Below, piece by piece: positions 51,684-64,000 of a stretch of 64,000 nt of DNA. The position numbers and the translations under genes were made by a program. Origin of the DNA: an uncultured delta proteobacterium (lineage in GTDB: Bacteria; Desulfobacterota; Desulfovibrionia; Desulfovibrionales; Desulfovibrionaceae); the NCBI GenBank assembly GCA_903835685.1, contig CAILNX010000056.1, positions 62,001 to 126,000 of the forward strand, written 5' to 3'. Each line of letters begins with the position of its first letter. Position 1 is the first letter of the stretch. Under the pieces are notes generated by a model. The model was not told the origin of the DNA and searched no databases. It saw nothing but the letters and a program-made list of their open reading frames with translations.

Positions 51684-54452
51684 GTGGCGGTTTTTTCCTG
51701 TCCCTCCTGCGGATATTCCCGCAACGCGCCGGATTCACTGATCGGCCGCAAGGCCGCCTGTCCGCAGTGCAAGGCTGCGGCCTCCATCCTGGCCGGGGAA
51801 GTCCCGCTCCAGGCCACCGGGGCCAACATCCCGGGCCAGCCTCCAGCCCCTCAAGCCCCGGAAGCCAAGCCCGGCCAAGGGTTGGCCCATTTTCACTGCC
51901 CCCATTGCCATTTCACCCAGGACGTGCCCGCCGCCCTGGCCGGAAAACCGGCCAAATGCCCGCGCTGCAAGGCTACCGGCCAAGTGCTCCCGGTTGGCGC
52001 GCCCCTGCCCCAGGAGCAGGCCTTTCAGGACCAGCCCCCAGAGTCCCGGCCGCTTCAGGCCACGCCTGACGAACACGAAGTGGATATGGCCGACCTGGTC
52101 CTGGCCCCGCCGCCCCCGGTCTCCATGGCCCCGAGCCGCCCCGGGGACATGGCCCTGGCCGGGCCGGGCCGCAGGGAAGAAACCGGACCCGGCTTCCGGG
52201 AGCGCCTCCTGGCCGGAGGCCTTCTACCCAATCTGGAGGCCGGGGCCGTGGCTGGCCTGGCCTCCCTGCTGGCCGCCCTGTGCCAGGGCGCCCTGGTCTT
52301 TTCCTCCCCGGCTCTGGCTGCGGCCCTGCCCCTGGGCCTGACCATGGCCTTGACCGGGGCCGCGGTGCTGGCCCTGGTCTTTGCGGCCAAAAGCCCCACG
52401 CCCTCGCTCATGGTCGGCCCGGAATCCTCGTCCACGGCGGCCTTGTGCCTGCTGGCCCCGGCCCTGATCCCCACCACCATGGTCCTGGCCTCGGGAATGC
52501 CCCCCGAGGTCCTGCATCCCGCAGTGATCCCCACCGTGGCCTGCGGCCTGGCCCTGGCCGGACTGGCCTGCGGCCTGACCCTGGCCCTGGCCAGCCGGAT
52601 GAAGGCCGGGGCCTGGCTCAGGGCCGTGCCCTTCGCCATTCCGGCCGGAATCATGGCTGCGGCCGGGTACTGGCTCCTGCGCGCGACCTGGGGTTGGGCC
52701 TTGGGCGGCGCGCCCTGCCTCCCGGACCTCTGGGCCGCCCTGATCGGGGGGGCGGATTTCTCCATGCTGGAGGTGCTCCAGCGCGACGCCTGCGCCCGAA
52801 CCGGCATCGGGCTGGCCCTGGGCCTCGGGCTCATGCTCCTGGCCCGGCGGGTGCGCCATCCCCTGACCGTGCCCCTGGGGGCCGTGGCCGCCGGCCTGGC
52901 CGCCCACCTGCTCTTCTGGGCCAAGGGCCTGCCCCTGGACCAACTGGCCGCCCGGGGCTGGCTGCTGAACATGGCCGAGCCCACGACCCTGTTCGAGACC
53001 CTGACCGATCCCGCGCACATCGCCTGGGGCCACATCCTGGACCAGGCCGGAACCATGGCCGCCTTGATCGGCATCGTGGTGGCCGGAACCATGCTCAAGG
53101 GCGCGGTCCTGGAGCCCACCCTGGGCCGGGAGCTGGATTTGGACCGGGAACTGGGCGCGCTCGGTCAGGCCAATGCCCTGGCCGCCCTGGCCGGAGGCCT
53201 GCCCGGAGCCCTGTCCCTGAACCGGAGCCGGTCGGCCCGGATAGCCGGAGGCATGAGCCCCCTGGCCGGGATCACCTCCGGGACCCTGTGCGCCCTGGCC
53301 CTCTTGGCCGCGCCCCGGCTGGTCCCCCTGGTGCCCACCTTCGTGCTGATAGCCCTGCCCGTGGCCCACGGACTCTCGCTCATGTCCCGCTGGCTGGTGG
53401 ACGTGCGCAGGGACCTGCCCCGGACCCGGGACTATTTCCCGGTCCTGGCCGTGTTCGGGCTCATCGCCGTGCTCGGCCTGCCTGCGGGCATGGGCTGCGC
53501 CCTGGCCCTGGGCCTGGGCATGGCCTTGAGCCAGTTTGGCCGCCTGCGGGTGGTCAAGCACGTGCTCTCGGGCGACCATTTCCACAGCAACGTGGACCGG
53601 GCTCAAGGCCAGGCGGAACTGCTCAACGCCCAGGGAGGAAGCATCCACGTCCTGCGCCTCCAGGGCTATCTGACCCAGGCCTCCTTCACCCTCATCGCCG
53701 ATCAGGTGCACGGTCGGCTGGCCGCCCGGAATCTGGCCCCGGCCAGATACCTCATCCTGGATTTCTCCTATGTCTCGGGCCTGGACTCGGCCATGACCTT
53801 GAGCTTCAACCGATTAAAAGACCTGGCCCGGGACGAGGAGCTGGTCCTGGTCTTCACCGGCCTGTCCTTTGATCTGGAGCGGTTCCTGGAGGAGTCGGGG
53901 TACGCCTTCAACGAGTCCGACGGGTCCTCCCAGTCCTTCGTGGACCTGGACCACGGCCTGGAGTGGTGCGAGAACGATCTGCTGGAATCGGCCGGGACCC
54001 TGGACGCAGGCGGACGATCCTTGGAGGACTTGCTGGCCCGGGCCTTCCCTGACCCGGCCCTGCTCCCCGAATTCCTGTCCCGCCTGGAGGAACGAAGCCT
54101 GCCCAAGGGCCAGGCCATCTTCAACCAGGGGGATGCGCCCGACGCCATGTACTTCGTGCGCTCGGGCTGGGTCAGCGTGGAGATATCCATCGAAACCGGA
54201 CGCAAGGTTCGGCTCAAGAAGATGGGGCCGGGCACGGTGTTCGGCGAAATGGGGCTGTTCACCTCGGATGCGCGCACGGCCTCGGTGGTGGCGGCCGAGA
54301 ACTGCCAACTGCTGCGCCTGTCCACCCAGACCCTGGAGGCCATGCGCCTCTCCCATCCCGAACTGGCCGCGGCCATGGACAAGTACGTGGTCTCCCTGCT
54401 GGCCGGACGCCTGGGCACGGCCAACGCCATGATCCGGGATCTGCTGCGCTAG
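51684..54452 (+). CDS. Zinc-ribbon-SulP-STAS-cNMP fusion transporter
   Basis: A 922-aa multidomain protein. Two zinc-ribbon modules open it (C6, C9, C26, C29; then C72, C75, C92, C95). Residues about 170-620 are a SulP/SLC26-type transporter with 10-12 hydrophobic segments (PSLMVGPESSSTAALCLLAP and the late ANALAALAGGLPGALSLNRSRSARIAGG). A STAS domain follows (about 650-765), then a cyclic-nucleotide-binding domain (about 800-915, ERSLPKGQAIFNQGDAPDAMYFVRSG, GTVFGEMGLFTSDARTASVVA). GTG 51684 has GGAGG. SulP-STAS-cNMP fusions are known; the N-terminal zinc ribbons are unusual. Substrate is not predictable, although sulfate or bicarbonate would suit the organism. Confidence 0.85.
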   Translation: MAVFSCPSCGYSRNAPDSLIGRKAACPQCKAAASILAGEVPLQATGANIPGQPPAPQAPEAKPGQGLAHFHCPHCHFTQDVPAALAGKPAKCPRCKATGQVLPVGAPLPQEQAFQDQPPESRPLQATPDEHEVDMADLVLAPPPPVSMAPSRPGDMALAGPGRREETGPGFRERLLAGGLLPNLEAGAVAGLASLLAALCQGALVFSSPALAAALPLGLTMALTGAAVLALVFAAKSPTPSLMVGPESSSTAALCLLAPALIPTTMVLASGMPPEVLHPAVIPTVACGLALAGLACGLTLALASRMKAGAWLRAVPFAIPAGIMAAAGYWLLRATWGWALGGAPCLPDLWAALIGGADFSMLEVLQRDACARTGIGLALGLGLMLLARRVRHPLTVPLGAVAAGLAAHLLFWAKGLPLDQLAARGWLLNMAEPTTLFETLTDPAHIAWGHILDQAGTMAALIGIVVAGTMLKGAVLEPTLGRELDLDRELGALGQANALAALAGGLPGALSLNRSRSARIAGGMSPLAGITSGTLCALALLAAPRLVPLVPTFVLIALPVAHGLSLMSRWLVDVRRDLPRTRDYFPVLAVFGLIAVLGLPAGMGCALALGLGMALSQFGRLRVVKHVLSGDHFHSNVDRAQGQAELLNAQGGSIHVLRLQGYLTQASFTLIADQVHGRLAARNLAPARYLILDFSYVSGLDSAMTLSFNRLKDLARDEELVLVFTGLSFDLERFLEESGYAFNESDGSSQSFVDLDHGLEWCENDLLESAGTLDAGGRSLEDLLARAFPDPALLPEFLSRLEERSLPKGQAIFNQGDAPDAMYFVRSGWVSVEISIETGRKVRLKKMGPGTVFGEMGLFTSDARTASVVAAENCQLLRLSTQTLEAMRLSHPELAAAMDKYVVSLLAGRLGTANAMIRDLLR

Positions 54453-54462
54453 ACCGGGCGCA

Positions 54463-54489
54463 TTGACACCCGGCTCGGCCGTGTATACT
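54463..54489 (+). promoter_or_regulatory. Promoter of the AbrB/MazF module
   Basis: TTGACA (54463-54468) and TATACT (54484-54489) lie 15 nt apart, the strongest -10 of the toxin-antitoxin promoters in this window. Confidence 0.5.
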
Positions 54490-54524
54490 CATTGTCTATC
54501 TTGATCGCCCGCAGGAGGACAAGG

Positions 54525-54764
54525 ATGCACATCCAGGTTTCGCGTTGGGGGAACAGTCTCGGCTTGAGGATTCCCAAAGCCTACGCCAGCCTGCTCAATC
54601 TCAATGCCGGTGACGTGGTGGAGGTGATTCCCTCCCAGGCAGGCCTCACCATTCAAAAACCGCGCAAGCGCTATGAACTGGCTGAACTTTTGGCAGGCGT
54701 CACCCCGGAGAACAGGCACGCGGAGGTGAGTTGGGGGAAGCCGGAAGGTCAGGAAATATGGTAG
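54525..54764 (+). CDS. AbrB/MazE-type antitoxin
   Basis: A 79-aa swapped-hairpin AbrB-fold protein: MHIQVSRWGNSLGLRIPKAYASLLNLNAGDVVEVI, the MazE-like DNA-binding half, then an acidic C-terminal tail (LLAGVTPENRHAEVSWGKPEGQEIW) that should bind the toxin. ATG 54525 is preceded by GGAGG at 7 nt. It overlaps the MazF start by 7 nt. Promoter TTGACA/TATACT lies 36-62 nt upstream. Confidence 0.9.
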   Translation: MHIQVSRWGNSLGLRIPKAYASLLNLNAGDVVEVIPSQAGLTIQKPRKRYELAELLAGVTPENRHAEVSWGKPEGQEIW

Positions 54765-55093
54765 AGGACGTTCCTGGCCGGGGTGATTTCGTCTGGCTCC
54801 AGTTCCCCCCCCAGGCTGGCCACGAACAGGCTGGGCGTCGCCCGGCCCTGGTGGTTTCGACCCGAGAATTCAACGCGGTCACACCCTTCATCTGGGTCGT
54901 GCCGATCACCTCCCAGGAAAAGGGCTACCCCTTTGAGGTAAAGATTCCGCCCGGTCTCCCGGTCTCCGGCGTGGTCCTGGTGGATCAACTTAAATCCATG
55001 GACCGGCTGGAGCGCCAGGCCCGGGTCATGGGCCAGGCCCCCCCGGACTTCCTCGAAGACGTCTTGGCCAAGATCGAGGCCATTCTCCGCTAG
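54758..55093 (+). CDS. MazF-family endoribonuclease toxin
   Basis: A 111-aa MazF: PGRGDFVWLQFPPQAGHEQAGRRPALVVSTREFN with the catalytic Arg in RRPALV, FIWVVPITSQEKGYPFEVKIPPG with the Thr, and VVLVDQLKSMDRLERQAR. The layout is that of ChpA/PemK-like toxins. It starts inside the antitoxin gene behind AGGAAAT. It converges on the uppS end, 44 nt away. Confidence 0.92.
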   Translation: MVEDVPGRGDFVWLQFPPQAGHEQAGRRPALVVSTREFNAVTPFIWVVPITSQEKGYPFEVKIPPGLPVSGVVLVDQLKSMDRLERQARVMGQAPPDFLEDVLAKIEAILR

Positions 55094-55137
55094 ACCGACG
55101 AAAGCTCCACCGCCCTCAGGGGCCGGAACTCTTTTCC

Positions 55138-55851
55138 TTACCCTTCCACCTGCTCCCCGGTCTTGCCGAAGCGGCGCTGCCGGTTCTGGAACTCGGCGAT
55201 GGCCGCGTCCAGTTCGGCCGGGGAGAAGTCCGGCCAGTGCACGCCCGTGAAGTAGAACTCCGAATAGGCGGCCTGGAAGAGCAGGTAGTTGGAGAGGCGC
55301 AGCTCCCCGCTGGTGCGGATGATCAGGTCCGGGTCGGGCTGGCCGACCGTGTACAGCTCGGCGGCAAAGGCCTCCTCGGTCAGGTCCCCGGGCGATACGC
55401 CCCGGGCCAGGAGGTTGCGGCAGGCCCGCAGGATCTCGTCCCGGCCCGAGTAGTTCAGGGCCAGGTTCAGGACCATGGAGGAGCAGCCCGCCGTCTTCTT
55501 CATGACCGCAGCCACCACCTGGCGCGCGCCCAGGGGCAGGCCGGACAGTTCGCCCAGGACGTTCAGGCGGATGTCCTGTTCCAGGAGGGATTTCTGCTCC
55601 CGCTTGAGAAAGGAGGAGAGCAGGGAAAACAGGGTGCGCACCTCGGCCAGCGGCCTGGACCAGTTCTCCTTGGAAAAGGTGTACAGGGTCAGATGCCCCA
55701 CGCCAAGCTCTCGGCAGCGGGTGACAATGGCCTTGGCCGCCTCGGTCCCGGCCTTGTGGCCCTCGGCGCGAGGCAGGCGGCGGGCCGCAGCCCACCGCCC
55801 GTTTCCGTCCATGATGATGGCGATATGCCTGGGAAGACTTTGGGGGTCCAG
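55138..55851 (-). CDS. uppS: Undecaprenyl diphosphate synthase
   Basis: A cis-prenyltransferase that makes the C55 carrier lipid. Family blocks are intact: MDGNGRWA with the catalytic Asp, YTFSKENWSRP, LNLALNYSGRDEI, and DLIIRTSGELRLSNYLLFQAAYSEFYF. The only standard start is ATG 55812, which would cut off the conserved first strand RHIAII just before MDGNGRW. Reading in frame upstream gives LDPQSLPRHIAIIMDGNGRW, so I extend to a CTG at 55851 that lies about 8 nt after GGAG and 1 nt after the frr stop. Non-ATG/GTG/TTG initiation is rare and remains to be shown. It closes the pyrH-frr-uppS run; cdsA is not next in line. Confidence 0.88.
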   Translation of the reverse strand: MDPQSLPRHIAIIMDGNGRWAAARRLPRAEGHKAGTEAAKAIVTRCRELGVGHLTLYTFSKENWSRPLAEVRTLFSLLSSFLKREQKSLLEQDIRLNVLGELSGLPLGARQVVAAVMKKTAGCSSMVLNLALNYSGRDEILRACRNLLARGVSPGDLTEEAFAAELYTVGQPDPDLIIRTSGELRLSNYLLFQAAYSEFYFTGVHWPDFSPAELDAAIAEFQNRQRRFGKTGEQVEG

Positions 55852-55852
55852 A

Positions 55853-56407
55853 CTACAGCTCCATGATCTCTTTTTCTTTGGCGGCCAGGAGCCGGTCGCA
55901 CTCCTTGACCGTGTCGTCCGTGAGCTTCTGGACCTTTTCCTGGCCGGTGCGATTGTCGTCCTCGGTGATGGCCTTGTCCTTCTGGAGCTTCTTCAGGGCC
56001 TCGTTCAAGTCCCGGCGCACGTTGCGCACGGCCACCTTGGATTCCTCGGCGTATTTCTTGGCCACCTTGGCCAGGTCCTTGCGGCGCTCCTCGGTCAGGG
56101 GCGGGATGTTGATGCGGATGAGCTTGCCGTCATTGACCGGGTTCAACCCCAGGTCGGACTTCTGGATGGCCTTGTCGATGTCCCCGAAAGCCCCCCGGTC
56201 CCAGGGCTGGATGGTGATGGTCCGGGAGTCGGGCACGGACACCGAGGCGATCTGGGAGAGCACCGTGGGGTTGCCGTAGTATTCGACCTTCAGGTTCTCC
56301 ACCAGGGAGGCCGAGGCCCGGCCGGTGCGCAACTTGCCGAGTTCCTTGGCCAGTCCGGCCAGGGCGCCCTGCATTTTCTTTTTGCCGTCGTCGAGCACGT
56401 TCTGCAT
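55853..56407 (-). CDS. frr: Ribosome recycling factor
   Basis: A 184-aa protein, normal for RRF, that splits post-termination ribosomes with EF-G. It has [53 protein letters not shown] and [43 protein letters not shown] 56407 has GGAG. It lies 2 nt after pyrH and 1 nt before the putative uppS start. Confidence 0.97.
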   Translation of the reverse strand: MQNVLDDGKKKMQGALAGLAKELGKLRTGRASASLVENLKVEYYGNPTVLSQIASVSVPDSRTITIQPWDRGAFGDIDKAIQKSDLGLNPVNDGKLIRINIPPLTEERRKDLAKVAKKYAEESKVAVRNVRRDLNEALKKLQKDKAITEDDNRTGQEKVQKLTDDTVKECDRLLAAKEKEIMEL

Positions 56408-56409
56408 GG

Positions 56410-57132
56410 CTAGACTCCTTGATGAACGAGCGTTCCCACCTTTTCGCCCATGACCACCCGGTGGATGTTGCCCGGGGTGAACAGGTTGAACACCTGGATG
56501 GGCAGGTTGTTGTCCATGGCCAGGGAGAAGGCCGTGGCGTCCATGACCTTGAGCCTGCGCCGAAAGGCGTCGGCATGGCTCAGTTCGTCGAATTTGACCG
56601 CGTCCGGATTGGTCACCGGGTCCTTGTCGTAGATGCCGTCCACCTTGGTGGCCTTCAAAATGGCCTGGGCTTTCAGCTCCATGGCCCGCAGCACGGCGGC
56701 CGTGTCCGTGGTGAAATACGGGTTCCCGGTGCCGGCCGCGCAGATGACCACCCGCCCCTTCTCCAGGTGCCGGATGGCCCGGCGGCGGATGTAGGGCTCG
56801 GCCACTTCCTGCATGCCGATGGCGGTCATGACCCGGGTCTCGCACCCGATCTTTTCCAGGGCGTCCTGCAGGGCCAGGGCGTTTAATACCGTGGCCAGCA
56901 TGCCCATGTAGTCGGCCGAGGAGCGTTCCATGCCCTTGGCCGAGGAGGACACGCCCCTAAAGATGTTCCCCCCGCCGATGACCACGGCCAGTTGCAGCCC
57001 GTGGGAGGCCACTTCGGCGATCTCCCGGCAGAAGGTCCCGATGGCTGCGAGCTCGATGCCGTACTGGCCGGACCCGGCCAGGGCCTCGCCGCTGAGTTTG
57101 AGGAGTACCCTGGAATAACGCAATTTGTCCAT
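56410..57132 (-). CDS. pyrH: UMP kinase
   Basis: A 240-aa hexameric amino-acid-kinase-fold enzyme that phosphorylates UMP. Motifs are [51 protein letters not shown], and [36 protein letters not shown] 57132 has AAGGTGG. It follows the tsf terminator, so it may start its own transcript with frr and uppS. Confidence 0.97.
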   Translation of the reverse strand: MDKLRYSRVLLKLSGEALAGSGQYGIELAAIGTFCREIAEVASHGLQLAVVIGGGNIFRGVSSSAKGMERSSADYMGMLATVLNALALQDALEKIGCETRVMTAIGMQEVAEPYIRRRAIRHLEKGRVVICAAGTGNPYFTTDTAAVLRAMELKAQAILKATKVDGIYDKDPVTNPDAVKFDELSHADAFRRRLKVMDATAFSLAMDNNLPIQVFNLFTPGNIHRVVMGEKVGTLVHQGV

Positions 57133-57251
57133 ATATCCACCTTGGGAGGTTCGGGCCTGTCCGGGCGCAGGGCCGGGTTTTAAGGTCAAAATTTCGTTTT
57201 CACTACCAGAGGTTGGGCAAATTGCAAGGCCCGGGTCCCGGGCCGCACGTC

Positions 57252-57281
57252 GGCAAAAAAAACGGGCCTTTCGGCCCGTTT
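57252..57281 (-). terminator. Rho-independent terminator of rpsB-tsf
   Basis: On the minus strand AAACGGGCC and GGCCCGTTT form a 9-bp stem with a 4-nt loop followed by a run of T. It begins 4 nt after the tsf stop. Confidence 0.85.
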
Positions 57282-57284
57282 GTT

Positions 57285-57887
<603 letters not shown>

Positions 57888-57888
57888 G

Positions 57889-58854
<966 letters not shown>

Positions 58855-58945
58855 AAGTCCTCCTGGGTTTTTCCTCCGCCCCGCACGGATTTCCGTGGGA
58901 CAATCCACCCGATCAGGCAGGGCGTGCGTATTTTTGGAACCCGTG

Positions 58946-58974
58946 TTCATACCTGGGCCGGGCCGGGTTGGCAA
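58946..58974 (-). promoter_or_regulatory. Promoter of rpsB
   Basis: On the minus strand TTGCCA (58974-58969), a 17-nt spacer and TATGAA (58951-58946) precede rpsB with an 85-nt leader. Confidence 0.5.
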
Positions 58975-59103
58975 GGGAAAAGTGGCCTGGCCGGGGTTTT
59001 GACGCGCATTGCGCTGAAACAATCTCGGGAAATCCTTCCCCAATCCAGTCCGGCCTGTAACCATCCCCCTCCAGCCCCCGTCTATACTGGCAGGAGGCGA
59101 CAC

Positions 59104-59535
59104 ATGCTGCGAGCCATGGTCATCGACGACGACATCTATTTGAACATCCTGTATTCCCTGTACCTGAGGGATCATTTTGTCTGCGACACGGCCTCGGACG
59201 GGGCCGAGGCCGTGCGGCTCTTCGAGCAGGCCATGGGTGCCGACCGGCCCTACTCCCTGGTGCTCACGGACATGCACATGCCGGGCATGGACGGCCTGAC
59301 CGCCATCCGCGAGATGCGCCGTATCGAGCAGGCCTGGGACCAGGGCGCGCCTCCGTGCAAGATCGTGGTGGCCACTTCCGACGGCCGCCAGCGCCAGATT
59401 CTGTCCGACCTGGACGACGTGCGCGTGGACGGGTTCCTGCTCAAGCCCTGCCTGCGCGAGCATCTGGACGAGGTGGTCCGCCGCGTGGGACTGCCAGTGG
59501 GCCTGCCAGTGGACGGGTTCCTGTCCCGGTCCTGA
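59104..59535 (+). CDS. Single-domain response regulator
   Basis: A 143-aa receiver-only protein: [21 protein letters not shown] with the acidic pair, [14 protein letters not shown] with the phosphoacceptor Asp, KIVVATSD, and [16 protein letters not shown] with the conserved Lys. There is no output domain, so it probably acts like CheY or as a shuttle for a phosphorelay such as the hybrid kinases in the window. ATG 59104 has AGGAGG at 7 nt. Confidence 0.93.
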   Translation: MLRAMVIDDDIYLNILYSLYLRDHFVCDTASDGAEAVRLFEQAMGADRPYSLVLTDMHMPGMDGLTAIREMRRIEQAWDQGAPPCKIVVATSDGRQRQILSDLDDVRVDGFLLKPCLREHLDEVVRRVGLPVGLPVDGFLSRS

Positions 59536-59594
59536 ACCAGGCGAAAACCATACGCCCCCCCTGGCCGCTCCTTCCCCCGGTCCAGGAGCCGAAA

Positions 59595-59633
59595 AAAGCC
59601 CCCGTCGCCCTGGATGCAGGGGACGGGGGCTTT
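59595..59633. terminator. Strong hairpin terminator after the response regulator
   Basis: AAAGCCCCCGTC (59595-59606) and GACGGGGGCTTT (59622-59633) form a perfect 12-bp stem. A-runs and T-runs flank it on both sides, so it could end transcripts from either direction. Confidence 0.8.
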
Positions 59634-59787
59634 GGCTTGAATGAAGAACAAGAATAAACTATTTCATATTCTTGCGCACAACTGAACGACTGGGCAAGTC
59701 CGGCGCGGGATACCAGTGTCGCGCTCCGAACCGGCCAGGCCCCTCACGTGCGCTTAAAAGCAACTATTTAATTTATATCTATTTTTT

Positions 59788-59900
59788 AGTGAACTACCCC
59801 GCAGCAAGCTGCGGAGCATCAAAGGCATAAGGCCCAGAACAGACTCCTCAAACCAAGAGTAAACGAAGCGAGCTTCGAGGAATCAACCCGCAGTGATTGA
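59788..59900 (+). mobile_element. 113-bp palindromic element, copy 1
   Basis: This copy is identical over 113 bp to the one at 63683-63795. It contains the hairpins CCGCAGC-AA-GCTGCGG (59799-59814) and CGAAGC-GA-GCTTCG (59864-59877) and ends in AACCCGCAGTGATTGA. It has no frame that looks like a protein. The folded ends and the lack of a transposase suggest a non-autonomous REP- or MITE-like element of the IS200/IS605 class. It lies 20 bp from the icd stop and could end that transcript. Confidence 0.8.
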
Positions 59901-59920
59901 TCTTGTTCTGAGAACACGGC

Positions 59921-61132
59921 CTAGAGCATGCTCCGCAGACGCGAGGCCACGGCGTCCAGGAACTCCTCGGTGTTGAGCACGGCCTTGGCCTTGGGCTCGG
60001 CGATGCGGGCCATGTCCCCGGTCATCTCCCCGGCCTCGATGGTGGCGATGGCCGCCTTTTCCAGGGTGTCGGCGAAACGGACCACCTCGGGGCTTGCGTC
60101 CAACTCCCCGCGCTTGCGTAAGGCCCCGGTCCAAGCGAAGATGAGGGCCATGCCGTTGGAGGAGGTCTTCTCCCCGGCCAGGTGCTTGTAGTAGTGGCGC
60201 TGCACCGTGCCGTGGGCCGCCTCGTACTCGAAGCAGCCGTCCGGGGACACCAGCACCGAGGTCATCATGGCCAGGGACCCGAAGGCCGAGGCCAGCATGT
60301 CGCTCATGACGTCCCCGTCGTAGTTCTTGCAGGCCCAGAGGAACCCGCCCTCGCTCTTCATCACCCGGGCCACGGCGTCGTCGATCAAGGTGTAGAAGTA
60401 CTCGATGCCTGCCTGCTTGAAGGCCGCATCGTATCCGGCCTGGTACACGGCCTGGAAAACCTCCCGGAACCTCGCGTCGTAGGTCTTGGAGATGGTGTCC
60501 TTGGTGCTGAACCACAGGTCGATCTTCTGGTCCAGGGCAAAGGTGAAGCAGGCCTTGGCGAAGCTCTCGATGGAGGCGTCGGTGTTGTGCAGGCCCTGGA
60601 TCACGCCCGGGGCCGTGAAATCGTGGATGGTCTTGCGGATAGGCTCGCCCCCGCCCGCCGGGGTGAACACGATCTCGGCCTTGCCCGCGCCGGGCACGGC
60701 GATCTCGGCGTTCTTGTACACGTCGCCATAGGCATGGCGGCCAATGACAATGGGCTTCTTCCATCCGCTGACCACGGGCCTCACGTTGCCCACCAGGATG
60801 GGCGCGCGGAACACCGTGCCGTCCAGCATGGCTCGGATGGTGCCGTTGGGGCTCTTCCACTGTTTTTTCAGCTTGTATTCGTCCATCCGCTTGGCGTCCG
60901 GGGTGATGGTGGCGCATTTCACCCCGACCTTGTGCCGCCTGATGGCCAGGGCCGCGTCCTTGGTGACCTGATCCTCCGTGGCGTCGCGGTTGGACACGTG
61001 CAAGTCGTAGTATTCCAGAGGGATATCCAGAAAGGGCAGAAGGAGCTTGTCCTTGATCATGGCCCACATGATCCGGGTCATCTCGTCCCCGTCGATCTCC
61101 ACCAGGGGGTTTTTCACAACAATCTTTGGCAT
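59921..61132 (-). CDS. icd: NADP-dependent isocitrate dehydrogenase
   Basis: A 403-aa enzyme of the eukaryotic-type (subfamily II) NADP-IDH, which decarboxylates isocitrate to 2-oxoglutarate. Motifs are [91 protein letters not shown], and [27 protein letters not shown] 61132 begins the family's MPKI strand after GGAG; the frame stays open upstream without support. It probably serves glutamate synthesis in a sulfate reducer with an incomplete citric-acid cycle. Confidence 0.96.
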   Translation of the reverse strand: MPKIVVKNPLVEIDGDEMTRIMWAMIKDKLLLPFLDIPLEYYDLHVSNRDATEDQVTKDAALAIRRHKVGVKCATITPDAKRMDEYKLKKQWKSPNGTIRAMLDGTVFRAPILVGNVRPVVSGWKKPIVIGRHAYGDVYKNAEIAVPGAGKAEIVFTPAGGGEPIRKTIHDFTAPGVIQGLHNTDASIESFAKACFTFALDQKIDLWFSTKDTISKTYDARFREVFQAVYQAGYDAAFKQAGIEYFYTLIDDAVARVMKSEGGFLWACKNYDGDVMSDMLASAFGSLAMMTSVLVSPDGCFEYEAAHGTVQRHYYKHLAGEKTSSNGMALIFAWTGALRKRGELDASPEVVRFADTLEKAAIATIEAGEMTGDMARIAEPKAKAVLNTEEFLDAVASRLRSML

Positions 61133-61242
61133 GCGCGCACTCCGAAAAAAAAATGTCGGCCCGGTCCGGCCGCGCGATGGTGATAGCCTCGGGCGCGGGG
61201 ATTTGCAAGAAAAACGGGCCTGGCGCATCCTTGGCGATTCCC

Positions 61243-61270
61243 TTGTCAAGACTGGACCTCATCATATAAA
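61243..61270 (+). promoter_or_regulatory. Promoter of the interrupted hybrid kinase
   Basis: TTGTCA (61243-61248), 16-nt spacer, TATAAA (61265-61270). Each element matches five of six consensus bases. The start codon lies about 52 nt downstream of the predicted transcription start. Confidence 0.6.
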
Positions 61271-61328
61271 GAACCGGCATGCGGACAGAGAAGACCCAGA
61301 CGCGTCCTGACCGGGACGGCCAGCGCCC

Positions 61329-63725
<2,397 letters not shown>

Positions 63726-63795
63726 GGCCCAGAACAGACTCCTCAAACCAAGAGTAAACGAAGCGAGCTTCGAGGAATCAACCCGCAGTGATTGA

Positions 63796-64000
<205 letters not shown>

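Larger units (their letters stand above)
59536..59920. other. Non-coding gap with terminator, hairpin and mobile repeat
   Basis: This 385-bp gap between convergent genes holds the terminator at 59595-59633, an AT-rich hairpin CAAGAATA-N10-TATTCTTG at 59649-59674, an AT-rich patch at 59755-59787, and the 113-bp element at 59788-59900. No coding frame is credible. Confidence 0.7.

Noticed and set aside
59755-59787. Insertion sequence or origin in the AT-rich patch beside the 113-bp element
   Set aside because: There is no transposase, no DnaA-box cluster and no terminal repeats; it is only a short AT-rich spacer.

Overview
The window is a GC-rich bacterial chromosome segment with dense coding, short intergenic gaps and many 1-4 nt overlaps between neighbouring genes. 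The gene content fits a strictly anaerobic, motile deltaproteobacterium of the Desulfovibrio type: a tungsten-type aldehyde:ferredoxin oxidoreductase with a polyferredoxin, rubredoxin, an Fe-S L-serine dehydratase, the futalosine menaquinone genes mqnA/C/E/D, a CheX phosphatase, two Maf/DUF115 flagellin-modification proteins and many hybrid histidine kinases. The family assignment is inferred from gene content only. No rRNA, tRNA or CRISPR array was seen.

Layout. 1-3.9 kb: 3' part of a hybrid kinase and an ABC-F ATPase. 3.9-4.6 kb: a RelE/Xre toxin-antitoxin pair. 4.7-7.0 kb (minus): aldehyde oxidoreductase and ferredoxin; then trmL. 7.7-15.6 kb: a surface-glycan block with rfbB-rfbD facing two glycosyltransferase-type genes and two Maf proteins. 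15.9-18.2 kb: a cysteine synthase fused to a degenerate cysteinyl-tRNA synthetase. 18.3-20.9 kb: hybrid kinase and DUF2784 protein. 20.9-21.9 kb: an AT-rich island with a foreign-looking membrane protein and coding remnants. 21.9-31.5 kb: CPA2 antiporter, nadE, lipoprotein, DUF3830, sdaA, a MazEF-type pair, RNase J. 31.5-36.2 kb: plsC, purU, cheX, rubredoxin, PIN-PhoH ATPase, UspA. 36.2-40.8 kb: Nramp transporter, a 660-bp non-coding stretch carrying six copies of one 18-bp motif, a thioredoxin-reductase-like flavoprotein, a PilZ gene split by an in-frame TGA, and an exported beta-carbonic anhydrase. 40.9-48.4 kb: TPR protein, DUF362 protein, the futalosine cluster, an ABM protein and a QueG-like protein. 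48.5-55.1 kb: Phd/PIN pair, TetR regulator, HD-GYP protein, a zinc-ribbon-SulP-STAS-cNMP fusion and an AbrB/MazF pair. 55.1-58.9 kb (minus): the housekeeping run rpsB-tsf-pyrH-frr-uppS. 59.1-64 kb: response regulator, icd and a hybrid kinase interrupted by a 113-bp palindromic element that has an identical copy 3.9 kb away.

The genes combine anaerobic electron transfer (AOR, ferredoxin, rubredoxin, menaquinone synthesis), signalling (three hybrid kinases, HD-GYP and PilZ c-di-GMP proteins, CheX), envelope and flagellar glycosylation, and four unrelated toxin-antitoxin modules scattered over about 50 kb. The observations most worth following up are the CysK-CysRS fusion, the stop codon between the two c-di-GMP-binding motifs of the PilZ gene, the 113-bp element inside the kinase, the 18-bp repeat array, and the flavoprotein that appears to lack NADPH-binding motifs.
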